Shown here in pieces: positions 33,557 to 47,057 of a stretch of 64,000 nucleotides of DNA (positions are counted from its first letter, which is position 1; each line of letters begins with the position of its first letter). Where the stretch lies: positions 558,001 to 622,000 of the forward strand of contig OY978105.1 of NCBI GenBank assembly GCA_963854735.1, written 5' to 3'. Position numbers and translations under genes: made by a program. The notes under the pieces were generated by a model. The model worked only from the letters and a program-made list of their open reading frames with translations. It was not told the origin of the DNA and ran no database searches. The DNA comes from Marvania coccoides (taxonomy: Eukaryota > Chlorophyta > Trebouxiophyceae > Chlorellales > Chlorellaceae).

Positions 33557-34424
33557 TTAGAGTGCGAAAAACACCGTGAAAATAGCCAGCAGACCAATTG
33601 TCACACCGTAGCTAGCCCCAGGCAGAGCACCGCTCTTGCCGTTACACGAGTAAAACCCATAAGTCGCTTCAAAGGGAACGAATTGGTCGGAATCCGTGCC
33701 TGGCTTGCATGCTGTGTCCGCAGCCACCAGGCCACCTAGATACATTGGAGAGCATGGCGATAATTTAGATCGACTTGAAAGGAGCTGCCAATTACAAGAT
33801 GTCTTCTTTTTCTCACCTTTCGTGTCATGCCTCCACATCAACTGAGCCGCTTCAAGCTTTCCTGAGCCTCCAGACGTCTTCCGGACTATCCACGGCATTG
33901 ACTTGGGGTCGACAATGGTACTGGCCAAATCGCTGCGCTCAGATTCCACTCTGCCCAGCACCGTTATGTTTTCGGAATCGGTATACACATAAACGCCCCC
34001 GATTTGACCGCTGCCAAGGATAGCGGAGTAGGCGTAGCCTGCTGGTGTGATGAAATCCAGCGACATGTTTGCGGTGACGCCCAGCCATTGCCAGGTTGCG
34101 GCCAGAGGGTCACATGTGTAGTTTTGGGTGCCAATTACTGCAGGTAGAAGATGCATTTGGTTGATAGATCAGCATTTGATTCGCTCTTTTTGGCTCTTAC
34201 ATCCAGTCCCAACAGGAAACTATTTCCGAGATAAATGCGACAAGCCGGCCCCGTTGAGGAATTGAGATCAACTCACCAATAAAATCACCTACTAACATCG
34301 TATTGGGGGGCTGCTCGAGCGCAGTTGTTGAAGGGGGGAGTGACGAGCAATCATTAGTTGCTCCCCAGACAGATGCCGCAAAAATGAGAACCAGCGCTAC
34401 CTTTGAAAGCATGGAATTCATCAT
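33557..34424 (-). CDS. Secreted or GPI-anchored DUF3455 protein, 215 aa
   Basis: Exons 34277-34424, 33817-34137 and 33735-33557. Signal peptide: MMNSMLSKVALVLIFAASVWG. The DUF3455 pattern is present: an early IGTQNYTC (the G-x-Q-x-Y-x-C core), WQWLG, a central PWIVRKTSGGSG, and a C-terminal RHDTKGGLVAADTAC then VPFEATYGFYSC. A hydrophobic C-terminus (GVTIGLLAIFTVFFAL) after a small-residue stretch suggests a GPI anchor or a single membrane span. Proteins of this family occur in bacteria, fungi and algae, mostly extracellular, and their role is not established. The start was taken at 34424 because the longer frame upstream adds charged sequence before the signal peptide. Four Cys could form two disulfides. 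Confidence 0.78.
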
Positions 34425-34882
34425 TTTGACACAGAAAAAAAATAGAAAACAAACATATAAACCCCGGTGTCGGAAACAAATCGCCGGCAAAAACGCGCGT
34501 TATACAGTACGTTACCATCACGTGCTCTTCCCTTCTTGTCGTGATCTCACCATCATCAAAGGGTTCCATGCATTCACAGGCGTCCCCGTTTCTGATGGCT
34601 TGGGCTTTTACTCATTTGATACACTCCACCAGATGAAGCGCACACCGCTCCAAAAAACTGCCGCAGAACCAACATCTCAGGATTGAGCGGCGGCAGGATG
34701 GGTCTTTGAATTTACAACCAACACCTCAGCCTCTCACGGAAAGACATGCCGCCTCCAACTCTGCAGCTCTTTCTTCATTCCTGCTCATCATTGCACCTTA
34801 TCCCAAATATTAAAAATTGTAGCTCCAACACTGCCGTCATTCAAATCAAAGAGCCAGTTATTTCCTTCATCTTTTTTTTTTT
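34425..34882. other. Intergenic
   Basis: Upstream region of the DUF3455 gene and 3'-flank of adenylate kinase, both on the minus strand. A plus-strand open frame at 34303-34686 overlaps exon 1 antisense and is not supported. Confidence 0.35.
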
Positions 34883-35917
34883 TTACGCTGCCACCCGTCG
34901 GGCCCCCTCAATCGCCTTCTGAATAGCCGCAAACACCTCGTCCATGCTCCTGTCCCCCTCAATCTCGACCATAACGTCCTTGTAGTACCCGCACACCGCG
35001 TCCACGTGCTTGTGGTACGTATCCAGACGGTTGCGCACCATCTCCTCGGTGTCGTCGCTGCGGTGCACCAGCCTGTCCACCACCTCGGCCGGAGGGGGCT
35101 TGAACTTGAGGTGATAAATCTCGCCGGTGACGGGGTCGCTTCGCCGCCCCACCACGCGCTCCACGAGCAGCTCGTCGGGGACGTTGATGAGCAGGAAGAC
35201 GTCGGGGCGGATGCCCTCGGCCTCAATGGCCTCGGCTTGCTCCCCCGATCGCGGGTAACCGTCCAACAGCCACCCCTTTGACGCCACTTCCGGCTCCGCC
35301 AGCTTATTCTTAACCATCTCCACGACCACCTCGTTGGGCACCAGCGCGCCCGAGTCCATGAAGGACTTAGCCTTGTTGCCGGCGGGGGTTCCTGCGGACA
35401 CCTCCGCGCGCAAAAGGTCCCCGACGGAAATGTGGATGAGGTCATATTGAGAGACAATGGAGGCGCACTGGGTGCCCTTGCCGGCGGCAGGGGCGCCGGC
35501 GATCATGACGCGGAGGGGCTCGGCAGAGGCGGACACCACCACCTGCGGGGAATCGCCAGGGCGGGGGTGAGAACAAGTTGGGCGAAAATGGCCATCGGGG
35601 CAGTGAAAAATGTTGAGGAAAGTTGGGGGGAGATGAGCGAGGAGGGCGTACCTGAGTGCGGGTGGCGGCGCGGCGGGAGAGAACGCGGGAAGGGCGGGTG
35701 AAGGGCCCGGGGAGAGCGCCTGGTGAAGAGAGAGAGAGGGGAAAAAAATGTGAGTGAGCCGGGGCGAGAGAGGGGGGGGATTTGAGCAACGGCAGTGAGC
35801 ACCGTGGGATGGGCTGCAGTCCAATTTTGCTGCGGCTCTGATGGGTGCCGGCCTGGATCCGCTGACCGCCATCGCCCGAGAGGGCTTAGCTGAAATTTGT
35901 GAATGAGAGGCAATCAT
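34883..35917 (-). CDS. Plastid adenylate kinase precursor, 280 aa
   Basis: Interconverts ATP plus AMP with two ADP. Exons 35803-35917, 35652-35719 and 34883-35542. The first 60 residues (MIASHSQISAKPSRAMAVSG... to SRRAATRTQ) are Ser/Arg/Ala/Pro-rich with almost no acidic residues, a typical plastid transit peptide split by two introns. The mature enzyme begins EPLRVMIAGAPAAGKGTQCA (P-loop). AMP-binding residues lie in ISVGDLLRAEV and in LDGYPRSGEQA, where Tyr replaces the usual Phe as in plastid isoforms. The LID is the long form (GRRSDPVTGEIYHL). A second in-frame Met at about residue 16 could also start translation. Length and motifs are complete. Confidence 0.93.
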   Translation of the reverse strand: MIASHSQISAKPSRAMAVSGSRPAPIRAAAKLDCSPSHGAHCRCSNPPPLSPRLTHIFFPSLSLHQALSPGPSPALPAFSPAAPPPALRYALLAHLPPTFLNIFHCPDGHFRPTCSHPRPGDSPQVVVSASAEPLRVMIAGAPAAGKGTQCASIVSQYDLIHISVGDLLRAEVSAGTPAGNKAKSFMDSGALVPNEVVVEMVKNKLAEPEVASKGWLLDGYPRSGEQAEAIEAEGIRPDVFLLINVPDELLVERVVGRRSDPVTGEIYHLKFKPPPAEVVDRLVHRSDDTEEMVRNRLDTYHKHVDAVCGYYKDVMVEIEGDRSMDEVFAAIQKAIEGARRVAA

Positions 35918-36752
35918 TTTATCTGCGGCTGCTTCGATTGGAGACGATAGGCATGCCCCCTAAGACACTTATTTTATAAAATCTATAAATTAATAAATAA
36001 AATTGAAGGAGATTAGTGATGACGTCTCTGAGTCGGCCGAGAAAAATCTATCCACATTTTTGAGGCCTGTTCCCATCCAAATAAGGCTTTATCAATTTAA
36101 TTTGGGTGATTTTATATTGATTCAGCCAGCAGCGCTTGCTAGTTTGGCCATTTTTATATCAAAAGATTATTTACATCCCCAACTTCTCTGGGCGGGCTAT
36201 GCTTCTAGCCATTCTTGTTTACATGCAATTTCATAAATAATCAAAGGCTGAACAGCGCTTTAGAGCGCCCAAACTAGCGACCAAAAGAAGAAGCTTGCAA
36301 GTATTGCATTTTAAACATTTCACAGAGAAAATCCTGAGGCAGCCGTGCAATTGCGTTAGGCTTGAAGCTGCCCCACAAGTTATAGATGATGAACACCACG
36401 CAAGCAAAATAACAATGCCGCAGGGCATTTGGCGAAGGAAAAAATAAACCAACGGCGGAGGATATTATGTGAATTCTAGAGAAGATGAGAAAGCAGATTC
36501 CCTGCTGACTTCCCTTCATCATTCCGCCCCCTGCCAATCATCTGCACTTTATTCACCTGAAAGTTACTCGCCAAACATGTGGTTAAAGCATTTCCTTTCT
36601 TACAGATTTAATATTCCATATAATATTTTTGATAATGATATTTGATAATAACATCAACAAAAGCAGATGCTGAAGAAACTGGGCGACAAAATTCACGGGG
36701 AAGAGGGGAAATTTGTGGTCTCTAGGGATGACGAGGCCTCACACGGCACTGT
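35918..36752. other. Intergenic
   Basis: AT-rich. Upstream region of adenylate kinase and 3'-flank of the PAN-like gene. No supported feature. Confidence 0.35.
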
Positions 36753-37498
36753 TCATTTGCAGGTGCCGGCGAAGTAAGTTCCCCCAATAGCGCTCTGCCT
36801 CACCAGCCTGGCGCCACTGCCGTAAAGTGAGCAGCCCTTCGAGCCTCCGAAACGGCTGTACCGAAAAGCGCTCCATTTTTTGCAGCGGGGGTTGGCCCTG
36901 CACAAGAAGAAATAAAGGAATAGTCATAAGAGCATTGAGTCAACACAACATGTCAATGCAGGAGAATCGAGGCTACAAAAAGGGCAGTAAGTGCGCAGCG
37001 TCCTCACCTGCAGGCGTTCAGGCAGTTAACCTGGGGCCGGCTCACGGTGGCATAGTTGTAACTGATGGACCTGATCCTTGAGCCCGAGTACTGGTAGCCC
37101 TCCCTGCGCAGTAGAGCAAGAAGGTGTTGTTAGGATTGGGTACCAGGCGAAATGGTGAAACGCAATGAACCACGAAGACGTTTTTGGGGAGGGATCTAGC
37201 ATAATAATGCCATTAAGGAAATGCGCCGCTGTTTCGAAGCAAGGAGCGCCGATATGCAGCGAGAACAAAGCTTTAGAAACCAGGCGAAGATGACGAAACA
37301 CAGTGCACAACACGTTTTGGGGGCAAGATCCAGCGTAATTTTTTTGTGCCATGGCCGCTACGAAATGCACCGCGGCAGGGAGTTTCGTAGCAAGGAGGAT
37401 AGGTATGCAGCTAGAACTAAGCTTTACCTGGTGGTGCACAGCCTGGCGGAGGCGGCATGAATAAGCAGCAACAAGGCAATGATGAAGAAGGGCTTCAT
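36753..37498 (-). CDS. Small secreted Cys-rich protein with a PAN/apple-like domain, 103 aa
   Basis: Exons 37428-37498, 37008-37103 and 36753-36897. The signal peptide is MKPFFIIALLLLIHAASA. The 85-residue mature part has the half-cystine spacing of a short PAN_4-like module: CLNACRANPRCKKWSA...KGCSLYG and a terminal GTCK. PAN modules in secreted proteins bind protein or carbohydrate. The mature part is strongly basic (many Arg and Lys). Intron 1 contains a recent tandem duplication of about 140 bp (separate entry). The assignment is by Cys pattern only. Secretion is clear, and the partner is unknown. Confidence 0.65.
37142..37426. repeat. Tandem duplication of about 140 bp inside an intron
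   Basis: Unit A 37142-37275 and unit B 37278-37426 both start ACCAGGCGAA and end AAGCTTTA. Shared blocks occur in order: GAAATGCxCCGC, TTTCGxAGCAAGGAG, GATATGCAGC/GGTATGCAGC. Roughly 70-75 % identical by eye, so it is not very recent. The duplication lies within intron 1 of the PAN-like gene and includes one copy next to the 5' splice site. Confidence 0.75.
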
Positions 37499-38151
37499 AG
37501 TGGTTGGGCTGGATTTGCTGATAGCGGGTGCGACGAGAACGTGCTGGAGTAGATTGAATGTAGCGGCCCCAAAAAATCGAGGCTTTTTATGAATTAAAGA
37601 GCCCACAAGGGATACCCCTCACATAACAGCATCGTAATATTGGGCGCGACCATCAATTCAAAGAAAATCCGCCTTTGTCTTTAGAAAAAACAGCGCGTTG
37701 CCTTCCTTCTATTGCCCAAGCGCGAGCCTTGACCGGATGGTCCGCGTTCTCGCTGTCCGGAGGGTCATGTCGGCAGTCAGCACTTGCTTGCTCCTCTGTT
37801 TTAAGCCGGTCGCCGCGTGGGGGACTCGGGAGGTGGGGGCCTAAAACCTACAATGTGGGCGGCGAGGAGAATTTCCGCTAACTGCGCGGCGTGGTGCTGT
37901 GCCCGTACGTCCGCAGTACCTGAGGTGAACCCACGGATGGAATGGGAGCTGTCTTACTGTGGCAGGGTGGCAGGTCGCCTTACAGGTCTCTATAGGAGTG
38001 CAACTTCTGTATGAGACGTTACAAACAAACAAACAAACAAACCATATGTTTAAAACCTTGAAACCTATTTCATTTTTTCATTCATTCCTCGCTTTCTCCA
38101 AAACTATATCTCCATAACACCTTGAATATAACTTGGTTTGGGCATTCATTT
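37499..38151. other. Intergenic with a possible retroposon tail
   Basis: Upstream region of the PAN-like gene. It contains a GC-rich stretch at about 37830-38010 that ends in GTATGAGACGTTA followed by (CAAA)n, the look of a retroposon 3' end. No gene is supported. Confidence 0.35.
38021..38042 (+). repeat. (CAAA)n microsatellite, possible retroposon tail
   Basis: Five tandem CAAA units directly after a GC-rich segment in otherwise AT-rich intergenic DNA. Confidence 0.6.
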
Positions 38152-38829
38152 TCACAGTGGTCGTTCCTTCATCGCGTACTCGATCGTGTACATCCGCGCC
38201 AGGCTGCGGAACCCCCTCTCGTCCCCCGCTCTCAACAAATTCCCGGCATCGCAGTTGAGAGGGCTGTCTGGCTCAGGCGCAGACATCAACGCCAGAATCG
38301 CTTGGCACACGGAGCGAAGGGTCCAAGCGGGGCTCCATGCTGTCTTTAAAATATCCAGACAGATGTCTCCCGTCTGCAAAAACAACAATCCAAAAATTGT
38401 CGATATTTTTGAATTTCAAGCGGAAATTGTGAAAATTAGGATGGAGAAGTTGCTGTTTTACCTTGAAGTGCACGTTGGGATGAAAAATTTTGGTGTCGTA
38501 GCGGGCTGTGGGGGGCGACATAGGGTACTGCTGCGGCACAATCAGAGTTAAGCGGAATTCGCCGCCGGCGTACGGCGTGTCCTCTGGGCCCTGCGCAAAG
38601 AAAAAGAAAAAAGAAAGGCGGTAAGCGACTCCAGGAAACCCTATTAGTTTAGAGTATGCCCCTGTCTGAAACCAGTGGGCCAAAATGTTGAGGCTTGAGC
38701 GGCACTCGCCTTGATCACTGCCTGCCAGTTAAAGATGTTGTTCTCGTCAGGGATGAGCTCTATGCCAGCTTCGATTTTGGCTTTCTCCACGTCTCTCAGT
38801 TCCTTTATCAACCTAGAACGCGAGTTCAT
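38152..38829 (-). CDS. PEX4: Peroxisomal ubiquitin-conjugating enzyme PEX4 (UBC21-like), 156 aa
   Basis: E2 enzyme that, anchored by PEX22, monoubiquitinates the import receptor PEX5 at the peroxisomal membrane. Exons 38710-38829, 38462-38590 and 38152-38373. The UBC fold is complete. After SRLIKELRDVEKAKI come IFNWQAVIKGPEDTPYAGG, IVPQQYPMSPP, KIFHPNVHFKTGDICLDIL with the catalytic Cys at about residue 90, and WSPAWTLRSVCQAILALM. The HFKTGDICLDILKTAWSPAW block and PDSPLNCDAGNLLR are characteristic of plant PEX4. Intron 1 begins GCGAGT; using it restores IKGPEDTPY exactly. The gene lies head to head with RAD16, 482 bp apart. Confidence 0.93.
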
Positions 38830-39311
38830 TGTTGCAGTGATCAGATTGAAAAAAGTTTTTAAGAAAAAAATGCGAATTTCTGAAGGTGCGCAGAGATTTC
38901 TAGATGTTTATCGTCGCGTTGTAAATTTATTTACGTCTGTGAAACTTTTCAAAGCTGAGACACTCGAACGGGAGGGGTGAAAAAGAATGGAAAGTTTGGC
39001 CAGAAAGTTGTGTGAGCTACTGTAAGCTTTGTCTTTTTAATTTTATATTAAACCAGATCAAGCGAGTCTACAGAGGCCTCTGACTTGGGAGAATGCGCCA
39101 CAATTTTCATAAAACAGAACACAATAATTAGTTTCAACTTCCCTTCAATTCCAGCAAAATCAGCCTCAAATTGACACGCAATTGCAAGACCCATTTCGAT
39201 TTCTGGCTGGATTCCCCCCCCTTACATGCATTAGCGTTTTTGAATTTGTTGTGAACCGACCGCAATAATTGTGCTGGGGCATTTCTAATACCGCTGAATC
39301 AGCCACTCACA
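38830..39311. other. Divergent intergenic region, PEX4 and RAD16
   Basis: AT-rich region that must hold both promoters. No other feature is recognised. Confidence 0.4.
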
Positions 39312-39535
39312 ATGGCTCCCAAGCGTGCACGGAGTCCGCTGCAAAAAGCTGCAGCCGCCTCCCCACCCTCCTCTTCCCCCGCTCTCGTGTCTGCTGCTGC
39401 CACCCGCCGTCGCCGCAGCAGAGCAGGCATCGCAAAACTCGCAGCAGATGAGGCTGCTGCTGCCACTGCTGCCGCTGCATCCGCCGCCGCAGCGGCGCAG
39501 CAGGAAGAGGAAAAACGCCTTGCCAATGAGCTGGC

Positions 39536-39598
<63 letters not shown>

Positions 39599-42500
39599 CG
39601 ATGGAGAAAAGAAGCCTTTCTCCGTCCAAAGCAGCAGCACCTCCTCGTCGTCTTCTTCTGATGATGACGACGAGTCTTCTTCCTCCAGCATGGAGGAGTC
39701 TGACACCAGCGAAGATGAAGGCGACGCCGGCACTGCCACCCAGGCGAAGAAGGAAGCCCTCAAGCAGGAGGTTATTGACCTCACTCTAGACTCGGACGCC
39801 AGCGAAGCCGCTGCCGCCACCGCTAGGCCTGCAGTAGGCGGCGGCAGAGGCCGCGGGAGGGCCCCCAGCCGCGGCCGGGGCCGCCATGTGGCAGCAGCTG
39901 ACAATTTTGCGGCTCCTGCGCCGGCAAAGCGCGCCAGAGGGGCGGCGGCAGCCGCCGGCGGTGGCCGCGGGAGGGGCAAAGCGGCAAAGGACGACGCTGA
40001 CACAGGCGATGGCGACGTGTGGGGTCCGTTTGGGGACTCTGAGCAGGAGGATTCGGGCGCTGGTGTGGACCCAGAAACGCTGGTGCGCAGCAGAGTGGCC
40101 AAGCAGGCGGAGCCGCCGCCGGGGCTGCTCATGCCGCTGCTGCCCTTTCAGCGGGAGTTTCTAGCGTGGGGGCTGGACCAGGAGCGGGGTGCCATTCGGG
40201 GGGGCATCTTGGCTGACGAGGTGATATAAAGAATTAAACAGAAATGGGCGCAACATATGTATTCCGTCATTTTTTTCTTTTCTGATGGATTCTTCTTCTC
40301 CCTATGCGCAGATGGGCATGGGGAAGACGATTCAGGCCATCGCCCTTATCATGGCGCACCGCCACGACGGCGACGACGACGAAGCTGCGGCGCAAGAAGC
40401 AGCGCAAGCTGCTGCCGCCGCCGCCGCTGCCGCCGCCGCCGCAGCGGAGGCGGCCGCGAAAGCCGCAGCTGCAGCGGCGGCACCGCGGGTGAAGCTGCGC
40501 CTACCTGGCGCGCCGACAGCTCCCGCCGAGCAGCCGCAGAAGCAGCAGGCTGGAGCTGCAGCTGTGCCTGAGGAGGATCTTTCGGAGGGATTAGCTGGCG
40601 ATAAAACAGCTGCAGCGGGAGCGGGTACCGCTGACGCAGCAGCAGGAGCTCCAGAAGCGGTGCAGGAGAAGCCCGAGGAGGAGGAGGGGGAGGAGGAGGA
40701 GGAGGAGGAAGAGGGAACAGGGCCCAGAAAAGCTGGGGCTGTCGCTACCAAAGGAAAAGGAAGGAAGGCTGCTGCGAAGAAGGCTCCTGCGCTGGGCGCT
40801 GGAGGGCTGGACCTCACGACCGGTCTGGGGGTGGAGGTGAAGGCGGTCGACGACGTTGCGGCGGCAGAAGGAGGAAAGGAGGAGAAAAGCGGCGTCGGCG
40901 GGTGCTGCGGCAAAGCAGCCGCTGAAGGCGCGGCTCCCGAGGCGCCTTACTCCGGGGCAACGCTGGTGCTGTGCCCCCTGGTGGCGGTGATTCAATGGCG
41001 GCAGGAGATTGCGCGATACACCGAGCCAGGTAAGCCACCAAATGTCCCCATATTGACATTTTTTTTGTTAATTTTCAGACAAGGAACTCGAGCAAATATC
41101 TTTCAGATACTCATTTATCCCCTTCTACCATTAAGTATGCGATGCAACGCACAAATAATTTCTCTTTCTCAGGGGCTCTCAAGGTGGCTGTTTATCACGG
41201 CGCCAAGCGCAGCGCCGACGTGCTGGCGGGCGCGGACGTCGTGCTGTCCACCTACAACACCATTGAGGCGGACTATCGCAAGGCTATGATGCCCGCCAAG
41301 GTTACGTGCGAGTACTGCGGCAAGAGGTCAGCTTAAGCTTTGATTTTTTTAATATTCATCGCCAGTTTTGTGAAGCTCAATTTGCTCTGTTAAGAAAGGG
41401 ATATTTTTTTTAATTTGTTAAATCCTCCCTTTTCGCATTGTGTATTCAAGGTACTACGCCGACCGTCTGAAGGTGCACCTGCGCTTCTTCTGCGGTCCAG
41501 CGGCTCAGAAGAGTGAGGCACTGGCAAAGCAGCAGCGGAAGCGGAAAGACGGGCCGGGGGGCAGCAGCAGCAAGACGGTGGGTAAAAGTAAACCCGGGCA
41601 GCAGATGCAGACAAAGCAGGCGCAGCAGGGGAATAAAACAGTTACGTTTGTGGCAAAGACAGCTGCAGCTGACGGCACTCGCAGCGCGCGAAGCACGGAC
41701 AAGGGAAACGCTGCTGCAGCGAAGAAGGGAGCAGGTGACGAGGACGAGGAGGAGAGCAGCAGCAGCTCGGATAGCAGCAGCTCCAGCTCTAGCAGCAGCA
41801 GCAGCAGCAGCAGCAGTGAGGACGAGAGCAAGATCGAGGAAGAAGATGCTGGCGAGGCTGGGCCCTCCTCTGCCGCGGGCGGTGGGAAGTCGGGAAAAAA
41901 GCTGCCGCAGTCCAGCGAGTGGGAGGATGAGGCGGCCAAGCAGGCGGCGAGGATGATCGCTGCCGCCGAGGCTGAAAAGGCGAAAGGAGGGGGCGCCGTG
42001 GCGGCGTCGTCCCCGCTGCACGCTGTGAATTGGCGGCGGGTGGTGCTGGATGAGGCGCACGCCATCAAAGCGAGGAATACCAATACCGCCAAGGCGGTGT
42101 TTGCCCTGTCTGCTCGGTACCGCTGGGCGCTGAGGTGAGCTCATCATTCTTTAATAATCTATCTACAAGATGCGATTTTCGTTTAATTCTAGTTTCCTGG
42201 GGTATGCAAAATATCTTGATTTCCCCTCACTTCAATGCATTTCTCTCATAAAAGCGTTATTTTTTTATATCTATTCCGTTTCCTTATTTACTCTTATTCC
42301 CCCCTGAGCGCAGCGGTACCCCCCTCCAGAATCGTGTCTCCGAGCTCTATTCCCTGGTGCGCTTCCTGCGCATCGACCCCTACTCGTTTTATTTCTGCAA
42401 AAAGTGCGAGTGCAAGTCCCTGGAGTACCCTTTTAGAAAAACGATGGCGGAGCAGTTTGTGACGCACCGCAGCGTGTGCGACAAGTGCGAGCACGGGCCC

Positions 42501-44572
42501 ATGAGCCACTTCGCCTGGTGGAACAAATTCGTAAGAAACTATCACGTTAGATTTGCTGCAGTGTGTTTCCTTTCCGCTCGTTGCGACGGTCAAATTTCCC
42601 TTGAAAAAATAAACTAAAATCGTCGATGTTTATCAATAGAAATTGAATATTTTCACATTATATTATCAAGGAAACAAGGATGTTAATGCATTGGTGTTTT
42701 TCTTTCTTTCCTTCTCATGCTGCAGATCGCCAACCCCATTCAAAAGTTTGGCTACCAGGGCAAGGGCCACGCGGCCATGCAGCTCCTCAAAAATGAGGTC
42801 TTGGCGCGCACACTGCTGCGCCGCACCAAGCTCCAGCAGGCGGACGTGCTGGCGCTGCCCCCGCGCACCGTGGTGCTGCGTCGCGACGAGTTTGACGAGA
42901 CCGAGGCTGACTTTTACGAGGCGCTGTACACGCAGAGCCAGGCGCAATTTGGCACCTTTGTGGAGGCGGGAACCGTGCTCAACAACTACGGTACGACCTA
43001 TCCCTTTTATTTGGAACCAAAAGATGAAATTTTGCGTACAGCTTGTTTTGCTTTTGATTTATGTTCTTGATTTTTTGTTCATATGCCCAATAAACACCGA
43101 GGATAATATATTTTTTTTTAATTTCCGGGATATTTTTAATTTTCTTTTCTCGTGTTTTTACGCAGCGCACATTTTCGACCTGCTCATTCGGCTGCGTCAG
43201 GCCGTCAACCACCCCTACCTGGTAGTCTTCTCAGCCTCCACATCAAACGCCGCCGCCGCTGCCGCTGCCGACAAAACCGCCATAGAGGTTGGCGGGGCCG
43301 GGAAAGGGGGCGGGGGTGGGACCCCTTCCGCTGCTGCCACCGCCACCGCCGCCGCTGCGGCAGTGGCAGCTTCCTCTTCTCCCTCTGGCAGCGGGGGGGC
43401 GCTGTGCGCGCTGTGCCGAGACCCCGCTGAGGACCCCGTAGCGGGGGCCTGCGGGCACTGTTTCTGCAGATTGTGTGCGATGGAGTACATCGAAGGCGCG
43501 GCGCCGGGCGCGCCCTGCGTGTGCCCAGCGTGCGAGGCCCCTTTGACTGTCTCTCTGGCTGGCAGCAGCGGTGGCGGCGGCAGAGGTGCTGTGGCGCAGC
43601 CGGCCACGTGGGGGAGGGCGCCCAAGGGCATTCTATCTCGCATCGGCAATCTTTCTTCTTTTCAGAGCAGCACCAAGATTGAGGCGCTGCGGGAGGAGCT
43701 GGCGCACATGGTGGAGCGGGACCCCGGGGCCAAAGCCATTGTGTTCTCGCAGTTCACGTCCATGTTAGACCTGTGCCACTTTAGGTGAGGTAGCCCAACG
43801 GAGAATGCGTTATGAATTTCACAAAGAAACCTCAAGCTCCCACTATTGATATCGGTCGAATATTCAGCCTACGTTTAACATTCTACTACTGACACATTGT
43901 CTTCAAACATCATTAAATTTGATGCAATTTCACTGCCTTCTTATTACACTTTCCACTTTTTTTTCCGGCGCAGGCTGGAGCAGACGGGGGTGCGGTGCGT
44001 GCGGCTGCAGGGCTCCATGTCCATGGAGGCCCGCGACCGCGCCATCTCCACCTTCACGAACGACCCCAACGTCCGCGTGTTTCTGATGTCGCTTAAGGCG
44101 GGCGGAGTGGCGCTCAACCTCACCGCCGCCTCCCATTGCTTCCTGATGGACTCGTGGTGGAACCCGAGCGTGGAGTGGCAGGCCATGGACCGCATCCACA
44201 GGCTGGGGCAGACGCGGCCGATGCGGGCGGTGAAGTTCGTGATCGCAGGCAGCATTGAGGAGCGCATCGTAAAACTGCAGGAGAAGAAAAAGGTGAGGGT
44301 GGGAAGGGGGGTGGGGGGAAAAGGAAGGAAAAGGGAGGAGGAAAAAACAAAATTGAAGGTATTGATGAGTTCTTAGAGCTTGAAGAGAGCTTGAAGAGAG
44401 CTCGTTTGGGGGGCGTGAAGGGCTGGAATGAACGTGGGCGCTTTATTTTAGTTTTTTTTTTTAATCTCTGTTTTATTATGGTTTGCAGGCTGTGTTTCAG
44501 GCGACGGTGGGGCAGGACGCCGAGGCGCTGGGGCGGCTGACGGAGGACGACATGCGCTTCCTCTTCAACTGA
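39312..44572 (+). CDS. RAD16: DNA repair protein RAD16-like SNF2 ATPase with RING finger, 1,322 aa
   Basis: SWI2/SNF2 translocase that in yeast acts with Rad7 in global-genome nucleotide excision repair and has a RING (E3) finger. Exons 39312-40220, 40312-41029, 41173-41326, 41451-42134, 42314-42530, 42726-42990, 43166-43784, 43974-44292 and 44489-44572. Motif I is ADEMGMGKTIQA at residue ~304. A RAD16-type zinc module CEYCGKRYYADRLKVHLRFFC sits near 590. Motif II is VVLDEAHAIK near 792 and is followed by LSGTPLQNR. The C3HC4 RING is at ~1061-1107 (CALCRDPA...CGHCFCRLC...CPAC). The helicase C half has QGSMSMEARDRAI and DRIHRLGQTRP. The N-terminal 200 residues are disordered, with a 20-Gln run and Ser/acidic tracts, and two long Ala/Glu-rich inserts interrupt the ATPase domain. 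A TGTAA at 44624 may be the poly(A) signal. Confidence 0.94.
39537..39596 (+). repeat. (CAG)20 coding for poly-Gln in RAD16
   Basis: Twenty uninterrupted CAG codons with no CAA, in the disordered N-terminal part of RAD16. Pure repeats of this length are usually length-variable. Confidence 0.95.
43079..43108 (-). repeat. Retroposon 3'-terminal motif in a RAD16 intron
   Basis: On the minus strand reads ATCCTCGGTGTTTATTGGGC then ATATG. It matches 53111-53138 (same strand) at about 25 of 29 positions and the copy at 12378 (opposite strand). It lies in the intron between exons 6 and 7. Confidence 0.55.
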
Positions 44573-45004
44573 GGGAGTCCCTCGTGTTCGAGGATATTTT
44601 TGTTCTACTGAAAAATAAGACTTTGTAAAAAAATAATGTGATCATTGATACCCTGTCTTCTGCTACTTTTTGAATTCAGCTTTTATATGGCTTACAACCA
44701 TCCCCACCGCATTCTTTCTTTTCATTGCCATGCGCATGCGGCGGGGGTATCTATATGCATTTCATAGTAGAAAAGACGGTGGATTTCACCTTGAAAAGAC
44801 AAGCCATCATGGTGGAAAAGGACTGGGGAAGAATACGCAGTGTGCAGAGAACGGGAACTGGACGGCATGGACCCGACCCTTCTATATAAATTGTTTGAAT
44901 GAGTGGGCGAGAGCGCGACATTCCAATGTGTACACGGCCCTCTTCGAAGGCGATAAAATTACTACTCTTCATTTGCATCATATTTACCCTACCGCAACAC
45001 CAGT
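44573..45004. other. Intergenic between convergent genes
   Basis: 3'-flanks of RAD16 (plus) and THI4 (minus). An open frame at 44670-45287 overlaps THI4 antisense and is not supported. Confidence 0.35.

Positions 45005-47057
<2,053 letters not shown>

Noticed and set aside
40312..41029. RAD16 exon 2 long Ala/Glu insert as a separate intron
   Set aside because: The insert is in frame throughout, and no GT or GC donor with a matching acceptor restores the frame when it is removed, so I kept it as coding.
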